Source of the DNA: Amaurobius ferox
Lineage: Eukaryota; Arthropoda; Arachnida; Araneae; Amaurobiidae
Assembly (NCBI GenBank): GCA_951213105.1
Contig: OX578146.1
Location: forward strand, 49,755,275 to 49,819,274
DNA length: 64,000 bases
Reading direction: 5' to 3'
Shown here: in pieces, positions 36,557-48,226 of the stretch
Layout: the number at the start of each line of letters is the position of its first letter
Numbering within the stretch: the stretch's first letter is position 1
Program-made: the position numbers and the translations under genes
Notes under the pieces: generated by a model
Told to the model about the DNA's origin: nothing
Databases searched by the model: none
Seen by the model: the letters and a program-made list of their open reading frames with translations, nothing else

Positions 36557-38051
36557 TTAATTATCACAGTACTACAGTAATGTATTGTACTTGAAAACTT
36601 AAAACTTCATCGAAAAAGACTACACAAAATAAACTTTATTCAAATGACGTCATCGAAATATAAATCGTCTGGCTCTCTATGTAAAAGCAATGAATATTTC
36701 ATTCATATCACCTATATTCCAGACTCCAGAGAAAAATAATTTGGCGTGGAAAAAGGCAGCAATTCTTATACACCTCACCTCACAGTAGCTTGAATTGTTT
36801 ACATTCTGCGTGCGTTAAAATTGGGCTTCGTTGCACAAATAATCAAAGTTTAGTGATCATTTAAAATAAAACATATTGTAATTGCAATGTCACAGAATTT
36901 CGATAAAAAGATAATTTAGATACATAGATAATTTAGATACACAGATTACTTAAATACACAGATAAAACTAAAGCGGTTTTATGACGGATGCAGCACTAAA
37001 TATAAATTTAAGCGATCTTTAAAAATCACAATCTTTATACAGTGGGGAAAAAATGGATGCAATATTTTATTTTTCAATGAGTCATGTGATCACCTTCATA
37101 TAATATGGGTGTAATTAATATTTTAATTTTTATTTTAAAACTACCCAACATATTATGCTGATAATTTTTTTATGAATATTATGTGATAATTTTAATATTT
37201 CCTAAAATTTTCGAAATCATGTGTGAATTTTAACTTCGCTTGAAAAATATTTTAAAACATTAAGACCCATAGGGTTCAACGTATTTCATTTTTTCAAATT
37301 CAACAAAATCTGATGTGGGCAACACATGACTTTCCTTATATAATGAAATTAATTTACTACTTTTACAGTAAAAAAAAGTAGGTTTTTCTTATAGTAGATA
37401 CTAATATTCTTTCCAAGATATTAAATTTTCGACAATTAGTCGTCATTTTTATCCATTTGGCGAGATTTTCGTTAATTTGGCAACATTTCAAAAAGTCGCC
37501 AAGTTGGCGACATTCCGCCAAATTCGTCGCCAAAATCTCGCCAAGCGTTATGAACTAAGGAATAAGTTATTCTTACAGCAGATAAATGACTATTGGTGTT
37601 CAAACACAAAAGTATTACTAAAAGTATATTTTTTCATGAATGGAATGAGGTAGTTCCACGAGAATGATGTAACCCAATTTATCGCATGGTATTACATATG
37701 AAAAGTGAACATGTTTCTCAATAGGAATTTTTTTTTTATATGACTTTTTGATAATTTGTTTTTAAAAAATGGACAATATCTCGAGAACGGTTCATGTTAG
37801 CGTTCTAAAATTTATGTCAATCGTTTTCTAATGAAAAATTACATAAGAAATGTCTATTTGCGTAACTTTATTAGTGGTTTTGATTTTTTGACGATTTTTT
37901 TAAAAGTGCATTCGAAAATTTAGGGGGGTTCTTAACATTCGATTGCATATAAAAGCAATAGGCTTCCAGTGTTTACGTATTGTGAATTTTGTACCAAATT
38001 TGGTTCGAATCGGTCCATTCGTTCGTCAGTTATCGTCTCCACAGACTCACT

Positions 38052-38088
<37 letters not shown>

Positions 38089-38411
38089 ACACACAGACAT
38101 CACTTCAAAAATGTTTGATTCGTGATCAGGGATGCTTGAAACGTGCTCTCCCGTCGAAAACTCGAATTCGAATTTTCGACCCCGTCACAATACTTTCCTT
38201 ATACATTATGTATATAAGGAAAGTAACAAATTGGGTGATATTATTCATTTTCATTCCCTTATGTTCCCACAGACCGTCTCAACAACATATTGAAATTTCA
38301 TTTTGATAAAGTCATTTTTACGGCAGTTATCGGGCGAACGGACAGACAGACAGACAGAATGAAGGAAGAGAGTCATAAACACTTTTCAACGATGTTGGAA
38401 AGTGTTAAAAA
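36557..38411 (-). mobile_element. Family C element split by a family A insertion
   Basis: Family C in reverse from 36557 to about 37308, resuming at 38225 (ACAAATTGGGTGATATTATT) to the hairpin end CAACGATGTTGGAAAGTGTT at 38411. Joining the flanks restores a sequence like that at 31675-31697. Confidence 0.8.
37309..38224 (-). mobile_element. Family A element inserted in a family C copy
   Basis: TCTGATGTGGGCAACACATG to GTATATAAGGAAAGT, complete at both ends, with a (CA)n block at 38053-38095. The insertion point is an A-run of the host element. Confidence 0.9.
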
Positions 38412-38462
38412 TAAACACAACGCCGAGGCGCAACTTCCCGGGTCCTGAAATATTAGTGTACC

Positions 38463-38845
38463 AAATTTTATGGTACACTAGCTAAAAAACTAAAAGACCA
38501 AATTTCACAAAATTTGTTAGATAAGTCACTTGTGGGTTACCCTGGTGCTGATTACATTTTGGTACCATTGGGGGGAAAAAACATGCCTTTTTTTACAAAA
38601 TGGCCCGTAAAAATCGTATGTATCAACTCTATCTGAGAAACCAAATTTCACAAGATTTGGTGGATAAGTTACTTGTTTACCGTGGTGCTGGTTAGATTTT
38701 GATACGATTCGAGAAAAAAGAATCTGTCTTGTTTTACGAAATAGCCTGCAAAAATCGTAAGATCTAAAGCAAAATATAACAGACAGACAGAATGACACCA
38801 ATCATAAACACTTTTCAACTTTGTTAGAAAGTGTTCAAATTTGAC
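38463..38845 (+). mobile_element. Family B fragment fused to a family C end
   Basis: Two B-type ACCAAATTTCACAA segments (38463-38778), then GACAGACAGAATGACACC and the C hairpin-side end CAACTTTGTTAGAAAGTGTT. Confidence 0.6.
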
Positions 38846-39979
38846 AGAAAAAAAAATTGTTTTAACAAGGTGCTGGTGGAGAACCATAATATCTTGAAGA
38901 TCTGCGAGCAACATACACGGTCGGTTTTATCGCAACTGCTGTTATTGGCAGCAGCCAACAATCCTCCTTTTCCTTGCAGCAAACAAACAGCCCAAGGACA
39001 CTAAAAAAAACCTCCCCGAAATCTTGTTAACACAAGATTTATGCCGAAAACCTTCAGAGCAGGGCAAAAGTTCTCATTGGGCTCCTTGAGAAGCTCTTTA
39101 CATTTAATTTATGTCTCCATACTTGAATTTGTTACAAAAAACGTGTCACATTAATGAGCAAGTAGTTATGAATGCCTCCAAACATCACCATATACAGGCA
39201 TACTTATCTGTCGTTTATATCGATGGCACGTTTACAAGCACTATGGCATTGAAGAAATTAGTATTATGCATAAAGTGGTATTTATATGAAGATGCAATAT
39301 AAAACTTCCTCTACATAAAACAAGCACTTCAAAATATTATAACGGAGAGCGAAATCGTCCAAGGTTATATAGTCAATAATTGCTACTTTTCAATCGAGCA
39401 ATAATAACGTTAACTATACGATATACATTCCAAAGAAAATTTTTGAGGACCGTAATAACTTTCTAAGGAAAAGGCTATGAGTGTACACATTAATTCTATT
39501 TAGAGTAAAGTGATCATATCTGGTTGAGAAAAAGTTATTGCAGCGCTCCTAGCGGGAACTTTAATAAGTTAGGATCACAAACTAGACAACAAAGAGAGAT
39601 AGACGAAATAAGGTAATTACAAAGTTGTACAGTATTGCTTAATGAGTAAGGATCGACGCTAAAATCGTTACAGAAGGCATTGATTTTATACAATATTGTT
39701 ATTCGATCCAATTTTGCAAACAAAACTTACATGAACAGATATTTAATGTAGAACCTGTTTAAGATACCCTCCATCAGATACAATGATTATTTGAATTCCA
39801 GAAAGAATATGACTGCGTACTTTGCCAAACATTGCAGGTGTCACCGTGTTAGAGGATACGACTTTGGCTCATTTTCCGTATTTCAGCCGTTTGACATATT
39901 TCTTTCTTTTTAGCTAAAGATGAGTCAAAATAATCTACGGGACGACGCATTATATATATTTTAAACATCATTTAAAAAA
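38846..39979. other. Unassigned intergenic DNA
   Basis: No credible gene or repeat. The ORF at 39111-39302 (63 codons) has no recognisable domain. Confidence 0.4.
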
Positions 39980-40260
39980 TCTGATGTGGGCAGAGCATGA
40001 CTTTCCTTATATAATGCAATGAACTTACTACTTTTACAGTAAAAAAAAAAATAGATTATTATTATAGTAGATATTTATATTCTTACCAAGATATTGAATT
40101 TTCGTCAAGGAGGCGTCATTTTCATTGATTGAGCGTCATTTTTATCCATTTAACGAGTTTTTCGCTAATTTAGCAACATTGAAGAAAGTCGCCAAGTTGG
40201 CGACTTCCCATCAAATTCGTCGCCAAAACCTCGCCAAGCGTTATGGACGGAGAAATAAGT
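39980..40260 (-). mobile_element. Family A element, left part, interrupted by an LTR element
   Basis: TCTGATGTGGGCAGAGCATG to GGAGAAATAAGT. It breaks exactly where the LTR element begins and resumes at 47182. Confidence 0.88.
40256..40260 (+). repeat. LTR-element target duplication, left (TAAGT)
   Basis: TAAGT immediately before TGTCGCATGG. The same five bases follow the element at 47182-47186, and intact family A copies have a single TAAGT there. Confidence 0.88.
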
Positions 40261-41090
40261 TGTCGCATGGTAAACCCATGAGCCAATATTTTCGGGAGTG
40301 CGACCTAGAGTCTTCTTATTTGTTTTTGGGGGTCAGCCTTTTCGTTCGGCCATCTGCACTCGAAATAGAAAACCAGGATGTCGAAGTTCCTTTAGATCTC
40401 GTATTCGTACCGAAAGATTTAAGGGGCGTCCTTTTCGGATGGGCCAGAGGGTTCTCGGCTGGTTTGAATTAGTTGACCGAAAGAGTATCGGTTTCGCAGG
40501 GGCTTTTGTTTCTGGGGGTCTAAAAGCCAATGGCGTTGCTTTGGGGTCAAGGGGTTAAGACCCTGAATCCAATGGGATGTTTGTGTGCGCCTCAGGGGCG
40601 TGTTTTAAAATCTTGGAGAGAGAGAGTTTTTCAGAATTTAAAAAAGGAGCGAGGAGAAGGAACTGAGTTTGGAATGAGTAAAGAAGTGTGCACTACAAAG
40701 TCCTCTGAGAAATGCTGTTCAGAGAGATATCGTTTATTCGGCGATTGTTTGGTGAGTTCCACATTTAAGGGCCTGTGCCTGATTTGTATCTTTTGTCTTG
40801 CTCTCCCTCTCCATTTAAATAAGTATTATGTGACTCCAATTAATTATCTACTAGTTAACTCCAAATAAATCATTTAATAGTAAAAGTCAGGTGTTTTCAT
40901 AATAGTTTACCATCTGTTCCAAATTAGTCTATGAGACTCCTTACCAATGTTTATTTTGATTTGTTATTAGAATGGGTGATCAATGCAGATATGTTAAGAG
41001 GAGCATTTTGTGTATTATGTTTTCTTGTATATAGGTTTAAATATTGTAAATAAATTAATGTTATTATTTATAAATACGGCCTTCTTTCTT
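40261..41090 (+). repeat. Left LTR, missing about 50 bp at its 3' end
   Basis: Matches the right LTR from TGTCGCATGG to CTTCTTTCTT, then diverges abruptly at 41091. The terminal segment (CTTCGCGCTC to TTAGGACA) and any primer-binding site are absent. The 112-codon ORF here and its twin in the right LTR reflect the duplication only. Confidence 0.88.
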
Positions 41091-41677
41091 GGTGAACGCG
41101 GTGCTCGCGTCATTCGTCTAGTTGTCTTGTCTACAGAGCATGTTTTACTGGAACACTTACAAAATTCCTCACTCAAATTCTTAAGCGCTTTCATTCTCTG
41201 GGAATGGTCACTGCGGACTTGTTGCTGATGTTTCTGCTGCTGCACAAGGAGTTTCTGCTGCTGCACAAGGAGTTTCTGCAATCTATCTTCAGTATCTTTT
41301 ATTTTCACTAACTCACTTTCTACTTGTTGAAGCGTAACAGTAAACTGATTTTGAAAATGGTCGATGAGCTTGCGTCTCTCCACGGATTGATTCTTGTTTG
41401 TTTCAAGCACTTTCTTGGTTGTTGATCGAGTAGACTCTTTGGTATTCTTTTGAGAGGTCTTGTTTGAAGTGTTGGGTGCCACTTGATGACCCAGATGAAA
41501 TACGGGGTTTAAAGTTAAGTTAGCTGCTGCGTTGTGGCATGTCAAATTCACAGGCCTTTCATCTGTCAAAAATTTCTTCAAATCATTTACAGAGATGTTA
41601 AACTTGCCAGCTAACGTGAAAGCAGTTTGTAATCCTGTATCCTGCTTAGAGACTCCTGTCGTTTTACGATTATTCAT
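41015..41677 (-). CDS. SYCP3/Cor1-like coiled-coil protein, intronless, 3' end replaced by LTR sequence
   Basis: Antisense to the host LTR element; 220 codons from the ATG at 41677 (MNNRKTTGVSKQD). An in-frame ATG also lies 48 bases upstream, but the context favours 41677. The N-terminal third is Asn/Thr-rich and unstructured. Residues about 105-190 form a Gln/Lys-rich coiled coil with FQNQFTVTLQQ, two copies of KLLVQQQ (a 21-bp duplication) and SQRMKALKNLSEEFCK. This order resembles the Cor1 region of synaptonemal complex protein 3, where a QQQ-rich heptad stretch precedes SQRLKTIK-type and E-x-F-x-K residues. In the cell SYCP3 organises the meiotic chromosome axis. The last 25 codons from about 41090 downward are antisense LTR sequence, so the normal C-terminal helix is missing. 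The lack of introns suggests a retrocopy captured by the element. Homology is by eye only; a generic coiled coil is the alternative. Confidence 0.5.
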   Translation of the reverse strand: MNNRKTTGVSKQDTGLQTAFTLAGKFNISVNDLKKFLTDERPVNLTCHNAAANLTLNPVFHLGHQVAPNTSNKTSQKNTKESTRSTTKKVLETNKNQSVERRKLIDHFQNQFTVTLQQVESELVKIKDTEDRLQKLLVQQQKLLVQQQKHQQQVRSDHSQRMKALKNLSEEFCKCSSKTCSVDKTTRRMTRAPRSPRKKAVFINNNINLFTIFKPIYKKT

Positions 41678-41734
41678 GTTTTGGAAATTTGTACAGCGTT
41701 GTATTTTTAAAATAATTTTGTGCAAAAATGTATA

Positions 41735-42281
41735 ATGTTTAATGAATGTATTTAAATTTTAGAACAGTGAACGTCGCGGACGAGCTCGCGAAACGGGGAA
41801 AACGTGAAATATCTCTTACATTCGCACGTTTCCAAATTACAGTAATGCCATTGTAAGAAACTCAAGGGTTTTCAGAGTTGGATGTTCGCCATTTTGCTTT
41901 GAAAATTCCTGAGGTCATTACCTGATAAGATATAAAATGTAGGTGAATGGTATTTCAATTTTATAAAAGGGGAAAATTTATATTTTTAATGTGAGGCTAG
42001 TGTTTATTTGAGGAAAATAAGGCTTAATGCATAAAGTGGTGAAAGTATTAATAAAAAGTGTGATAAAACCCTTTTGTAGAGTAAATAAAGGAAGTAAGGA
42101 TATTGGGAATAAGATGTTTTTGCTTAATGAAACAAAATTTTAGCACTTAGGGTAAATTTTCCCTTCGAAAGTAAGTTTGGTTTAGTTTCGTATTTCAAGC
42201 AAAATTTTGCGATGTGTGGTTTTATTTTTTGAAAGGTACACGTTTGAGATATATTTTCGTTTTTTTCATACAAACTAGAGA

Positions 42282-42317
<36 letters not shown>

Positions 42318-45300
42318 TTTTTTTTTTAATGCAGTAAGACACTGTAAAATTGAGATAAAGTCACGTATTAAGCGACGGGTTATACATATGTACATGTAAA
42401 ATTTTCGAATGGGTTTGAAACTTTCATTTTAGGCAGGAAAGATAATTTTCTGTAACTTGCAATTAATGAGGTATTTTAATATGTTGGATGATTTTGATTT
42501 TGTTTCTTTGGATAGAAAGTTTTTTAGTTTTGATAATGTATTTTAATTATGGAAATTTGTGTGATATTTTATGGTTTTGAATTTTGAATTTCATGGTATA
42601 TGAAACATGTTATTTAACGTAAAGTTGCCTTTGGCAGTAAAGTTTTTTCTATGTAAGGGAGTAAAATTTTTATACATTTTTGCTTTCATGTTCATGCATT
42701 TAGAAATTTTGCATTTTGTTTTAAAATATTTTGTTCTCGGAGGGAGAGAAGAATAAAGTGCATATTGGCTAGGTCTCTTGGTCGTAACTTTGCCGTCACT
42801 AAGGCCAGTCTCTATATATATGTTGTGTTTTGTATAAAAATTATTCATAACACTGTTGAAGCAGTTTGCACAGCACGAAAACTGCAAGGTGATGCGCACG
42901 GAAGGTGCTATATGACATGTACAGTTGAACAATTGGCATCTCGGGTCAGCAGGTGACCGGATGTTGGCACATGCCAACATTATATAAACAATGTTTGATG
43001 ACTGAATACGGCATTGTAATATGTCGATATGTCTTTCAGATCAACACAGAGTCAATTACTGTGTTGGTTTTCCTCTACGGACGGGGTGCAGAAGATGCCA
43101 CCGGTGTTTGTTTTTTCCTCTACGGACGGGGTGCAGAAAGTGCACGATACCACACGAAAGAACTGTGTCCTGCACTGTGCGGGGTGACAGCGGTTTTCTT
43201 CAGTACTGTCAGACAGCTAAATGGAGACCTGTTCTGCCACACGGCTTACAGGTTTGGTTCTCCATCGCTGAGAGTCGCCCGCAGACGACCCGGCTGAGGT
43301 CCAGAAGAGGAAGAGTGGTCTAAAGCATGACCGAGGCACCATGGCTTGACAAACGCCAAAACTGGGAAGATTTCTGCTGGACCCTTGACCACACACACCA
43401 CTCCTAGAGAGCAGCCAAGATATGAGAACTGTGCCCTGGATGACACCGCCAGGGATTTCCCAGCTGTGGCATCCCGGGCAGCCTCCTACTCCAGCTGGAG
43501 AAAATGAGGCTCTACAGACGATGCGTGAACGACAGGATTACAACTGCAGTGACTGCCTAACGTTCCAAAAGAAGAGCCGTAGTTACGGCGACCGTATAGT
43601 TTGAGTCGAGTTTTGCAGAGGATTCCAACTTTCTACCCTTCGGTAGTTATGCAGAGGCAGTATACAACTTAAAGAGGCGCTGTCGTAACCCGGACTTATA
43701 CCCGTACTGCCGGGTTAGCTTAACCTAGAAAAAAGAAAGAGAGATAGGAGAGACAAAAGGGAAGGCTAAAGCCAAAGCCGGGAGAGGTCCGGAGAAGGAC
43801 GAGCCAAGGAGGGTGAGCTGACAGGGGAGGAAGATTATTTTAATCTTAGACCCGGGATGAGAGTTTTAGAAGACTAGTACCAGGAAGAATATCATTAGAG
43901 AGACCAGGAAGATTATAAATTAAGTAACTATACTAATTAAAATTAGAGCAATTACATTCTAAATAAAATAAAGGACAAGAGCGAATAACTAATACACTAG
44001 TCTAAGCTAGACTACAAGAAGAGGGAGGAGACCCCCTAAGCCAGGGGAAGACACCAAGAGGACCCTAAACACAAGGAGAAGGGAGGAGACCATGGAGGAA
44101 GGTGGAGAGCCACGGATGAGGTGACTAGACTGCCACAAAGCCGAGAAAGGGAAGCCTTAAGAGACTAAACTAAACTAAACTAACTATCCTAAAACCGCTT
44201 ACCCTGGAGAAGGACTGCCCGATACAGGAGCTGAAAAGGAAAGATTAGTGACAGTGGGCCCCCGGGGGGGCCCACCAAAGCCTACCATCTACCAAATACC
44301 ACCTGAGGCAGGCAGTCCTGTGCCTGGTAAGCTGAAGTCTTCTTCCTGGGAGAAGGGGGGGAGGACCTATTGTCCTGGGGGGAAATACTTAGGCGGGCTA
44401 GAAAAAACAACACATTAGTGGCTGAAAGGGAAAGATTAGTATGCCTGAAAAGGAATGCATGGTTCACACAGAAACAGTGATTGCTTACACTTGGACAGAA
44501 AACACTTGGAAGCTTACTTCCAAAACTAAAACGCCAAACGAGGATAACACCAACAGAGGGGCGGTTCGGGGCCATACCCCGACCAAGCGAGGTTTACCGT
44601 CCACAACTAGGGTGGAACACGAGTCACAACGAGAATGCGGAGACTCCTTCCACTGCTAGGGTGGAAACGCTAAAGGGTTGTGCACTGACCTCAACTAAGG
44701 AGGGGCCGCAACCGCGAAGAGCCTAGAGCTGAAAAGGAAACCTGCCACAACTTAGGTGACGAAACAACAAAAATACCAAAATAACGCTGGGACACCACTT
44801 AGGTGACGAAACTTAGGTGACGAAACAACAAAAATACCAAAATAACGCTGGGACACCACTTAGGTGACGAAACTTAGGTGACGAAACAACAAAAATACCA
44901 AAATAACGCTGGGACAAAACCCCAGGGGAAGACAAAGGACTAAAGGGTCCAGGAATCTCACAGGCAAAAGAGAGTTGAAGCAAAAGGGGATGCCTGCGAG
45001 AAGGACAGAAAGAGGAGAGGGGAGGAGGAAAGAAAGTCCTACGGAAGTAGGAAACACTGGGGGAAAGACCTTCCAGTGTCGGAGTGCCATGCGAGAGTAG
45101 AGGTACTCCTCCGCAAATCAGGTGGGAACTACCTTCCACCGATTCCCATCCACAGCCTCCCCTTTTCTTCAGTACTGATGTTAAAACTGTCACAATACGC
45201 ACACTGGTCATAAAAATATGTACAAATGTGCTACACAATGGGTAGCAATCCTTGCGTTTATGGAGCATTTTCCAGCAGCCTTTTTTCAGTTTATGCCAAA

Positions 45301-46289
45301 TACAAGGTGTATAAACATTTATAGGCACAGACATTCCTTACGTTACAAGCAATTTACATGTTCCAGTTATATATACTGGGAAAATTTGCCCACGTTCCTA
45401 GCAATTTACATGTATCAGACATTGTATAGAGAACAGGCAATTTCACGTTTCCTGTGATTTCGACCGTCTGTTTTCTACTGTTTCTGTGATCTCTACTGTC
45501 TAGCTTTACAATGCATACATTTACACGTTTCCAGTTTTCTACAGGACAGTTTTCTACAGTTGTCCACGTTCCAGTTTTCTACGTTTCCAGATTCCAGTCA
45601 ATTTAAGGTCAGACAACGGACTTGGTGTTTCATGTGTGGTTTCTGTTTACGGAGAGGTAAACCAAAGACACTCTCATCTATACCTTGTAAACAGCTACTG
45701 TGGTGATAAACTTGCAAAGTTGGTGGACAATTTGCAAAAACTTTTGGAGAACTAAAAAAAAAACATTATCAGTGAGAAAAGTAATTTAGTTTGAGTGACT
45801 TTGCACAGCCTAGTGCAACACAAATAACAAACATACTTTCTGATTTGTTGTCCTAAATTCACCAATTTGTTTTAAATTTTGATTTTATTGTATTGTGTTT
45901 ATATTGACAATGGTTTTTTTTTGTTTTTTTTTTTTCTTTTATGTGCAATATGATGTTTTTATGTGTTTTATTATACAGGAGGAAACTTCTGTTTTCAGAG
46001 GTTGTTTCTGTGTGGCTGGAAGGAAAGCAGATTACGCTCCAGCACATTTTTGATTTTCCTTTATGATTTTGATTGTAAAATTTTTTGTATTTTGATTTTA
46101 AATTTTTTAAATTTTTGGATTTTTGATGTTTTAGTGGGGAAATGGAGGTATTTTTGGAAAGGCGTATTGCGCCCCAGCATAGGGTAATTTGCTTAATGTT
46201 TTTTGATGGTAAAAATTTTAAAAATATTTTAAATTTTTAAATTTTAATTTTTGGATTTTGGATTTTTTAATGGGAAAATGGAGGTATAT
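41735..46289. other. LARD interior without recognisable genes
   Basis: No convincing protein. A 22-bp segment (CCTCTACGGACGGGGTGC core) is repeated at about 43072 and 43116. A (A)n run lies at 42285-42313. A purine-rich, GC-richer tract spans about 43730-45100, unlike the AT-rich surroundings. ORFs at 42591-42980 (minus) and 44813-45334 (minus) show no domain. Confidence 0.6.
44750..44916 (+). repeat. 61-bp tandem repeat, about 2.7 copies
   Basis: GAAACAACAAAAATACC begins at 44761, 44822 and 44883. Units contain ACTTAGGTGACGAAAC and CAAAATAACGCTGGGAC. Confidence 0.92.
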
Positions 46290-47181
46290 TGTCGCATGGT
46301 AAACCCATGAGCCAATATTTTCGGGAGTGCGACCTAGAGTCTTCTTATTTGTTTTTGGGGGTCAGCCTTTTCGTTCGGCCATCTGCACTCGAAATAGAAA
46401 ACCAGGATGTCGAAGTTCCTTTAGATCTCGTATTCGTACCGAAAGATTTAACTGGCGTCCTTTTCGGATGGGTCAGAGGGTTCTCGGCTGGTTTGAATTA
46501 GTTGACCGAAAGAGTATCGGTTTCGCAGGGGCTTGAAAAGGGGCTTTTGTTTCTGGGGGTCTAAAAGCCAATGGCGTTGCTTTGGGGTCAAGGGGTTAAG
46601 ACCCTGAATCCAATGGGATGTTTGTGTGCGCCTCAGGGGCGTGTTTTAAAATCTTGGAGAGAGAGAGTTTTTCAGAATTTAAAAAAGGAGCGAGGAGAAG
46701 GAACTGAGTTGGGAATGAGTAAAGAAGTGTGCACTACAAAGTCCTCTGAGAAATGCTGTTCAGAGAGATGTCGTTTATTCGGCGATTGTTTGGTGAGTTC
46801 CACATTTAAGGGCCTGTGCCGGATTTGTATCTTTTGTCTTGCTCTCCCTCTCCATTTAAATAAGTATTATGTGACTCCAATTAATTATCTACTAGTTAAC
46901 TCCAAATAAATCATTTAATAGTAAAAGTCAGGTGTTTTCATGATAGCTTACCATCTGTTCCAAATTAGTCTATGAGACTCCTTACCAATGTTTATTTTGA
47001 TTTGTTATTAGAATGGGTGATCAATGCAGATATGTTAAGAGGAGCATTTTGTGTATTATGTTTTCTTGTATATAGGTTTAAATATTGTAAATAAATTAAT
47101 GTTATTATTTATAAATACGGCTTTCTTTCTTCTTCGCGCTCTATCCGGGCATGTCCTAAAAAGGGAAGTTACCTTAGGACA
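46290..47181 (+). repeat. Right LTR, complete (892 bp)
   Basis: TGTCGCATGG to CTTAGGACA. It includes a 12-bp insertion after CGCAGGGGCTT relative to the left LTR, AATAAA-type signals at about 46906 and 47090, and a terminal CTTCGCGCTCTATCCGGGCA segment that the left LTR has lost. Confidence 0.88.
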
Positions 47182-47919
47182 TAAGTTATTTTTACAGCAG
47201 ATAAATGACTATTGGCGTTCAAATACAAAAGTATTACTCAAAGTATCTTTTTTCATGAATGGAACGAGCAAGATCTAATGATGTCACAAACTAATCGCAT
47301 GGTATTAATCTAATGATGTCACAAACTAATCGCATGGTATTACATATGAAAATTGAACATGTTTCTCAATAGGAAATATTTTTTGTTTATTTTATATGAT
47401 TTTTTGATATTTATTTTTTTTAAATGTGCAATATCTCGAGAACGGTTCATGTTAGCGTTCTAAAATTTATGTCAATCGTTTTCTAATGAAAAATTACATA
47501 AATGTCTATTTGCGTAACTTTATTAGAGGTTTTGAGTTTTTGACGATTTTTTCAAAATTTCACTCGAAAATTTAAGGGGGGTTCTGAACATTCGATTGCA
47601 TATAAAAACAATGGACTTCCAGTGTTTACGGATTGTAATTTTTGTACCAAATTTCATTCGAATCAGTCCATTCGTTCGTCAGTTATCGTCTCCACAGACT
47701 CACTGACACACACACATACTTTCACACACACACACACACACACACATACTTTCACACACACACACACATACTTTCACACACACACACACAGACATCACCT
47801 CAAAAATGTTTGATTCGTGATCAGGGATACTTGAAACTTGCTCTCCTGTCGAAAACTCTAATTCGAATTTTCGACCCCGTCATCATACTTTCCTTATACA
47901 TTATGCACATAAGGAAAGT
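47182..47919 (-). mobile_element. Family A element, right part
   Basis: Resumes TAAGTTATTTTTACAGCAG and runs to the hairpin ending GGAAAGT. It has a local 36-bp duplication of TCTAATGATGTCACAAACTA and three CACATACTTTCACACA blocks. Confidence 0.88.
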
Positions 47920-47924
47920 AAAAA

Positions 47925-48172
47925 TCTGATGTGGACGGCACAACGACTACAGACTCAAATTTTTTTTTTTTTCCCATTTAATTTTTTTTCCCCCATTAAA
48001 TTGAGTTTTAATTGCACAAAATAACATGGATAATTATTTGAAATGACATTGAATTTGCAGTTTTATTTCAAATAATTATACATGTTATTTTGAGCAATTA
48101 AAACTCAAATTAATGATTTGGAAAAGGGAAAATAAATATCTGTAGGTAAAGTCTTGTGCTGTCCACCTCAGA
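47925..48172. mobile_element. Palindromic derivative of family B ends
   Basis: Both ends are the CACATCAGA terminus of family B pointing outward (TCTGATGTGGACGGCAC on the left, CTGTCCACCTCAGA on the right). The inner halves ATAATTATTTGAAATGACAT and ATTTCAAATAATTATACATG are inverted copies of one another. Confidence 0.75.
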
Positions 48173-48226
48173 TTTTTTTTAAAATGATGTTTAACATGTT
48201 TATAAAGTATCGTCCGGTAGATTATT

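Larger units (their letters stand above)
40261..47181 (+). mobile_element. Large non-autonomous LTR retrotransposon (LARD-like), 6921 bp
   Basis: It begins TGTCGCATGG and ends TTAGGACA (TGT...ACA), flanked by 5-bp duplications. Direct LTRs enclose about 5.2 kb in which I see no gag, protease, reverse transcriptase or integrase. A purine-rich GGGAAAATGGAGG sits before the right LTR, where a polypurine tract belongs if the plus strand is sense. About nine substitutions and one 12-bp indel separate the LTRs over roughly 830 bp, so insertion is fairly recent. Mobilisation would need enzymes from another element. Confidence 0.85.

Noticed and set aside
40530..40868. 112-codon ORF present twice, also at 46571-46909
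   Set aside because: Its duplication is explained by the two LTRs; no domain is seen, and it lies in LTR sequence with regulatory rather than coding character.
42124..42342. ORF with a polyphenylalanine run
   Set aside because: It arises from a poly(A)/poly(T) tract at 42285-42313.
44813..45334. 173-codon minus-strand ORF in the LARD interior
   Set aside because: Low-complexity Ser/Pro/Phe composition opposite a purine-rich tract; part of it is the 61-bp tandem repeat; no motif.
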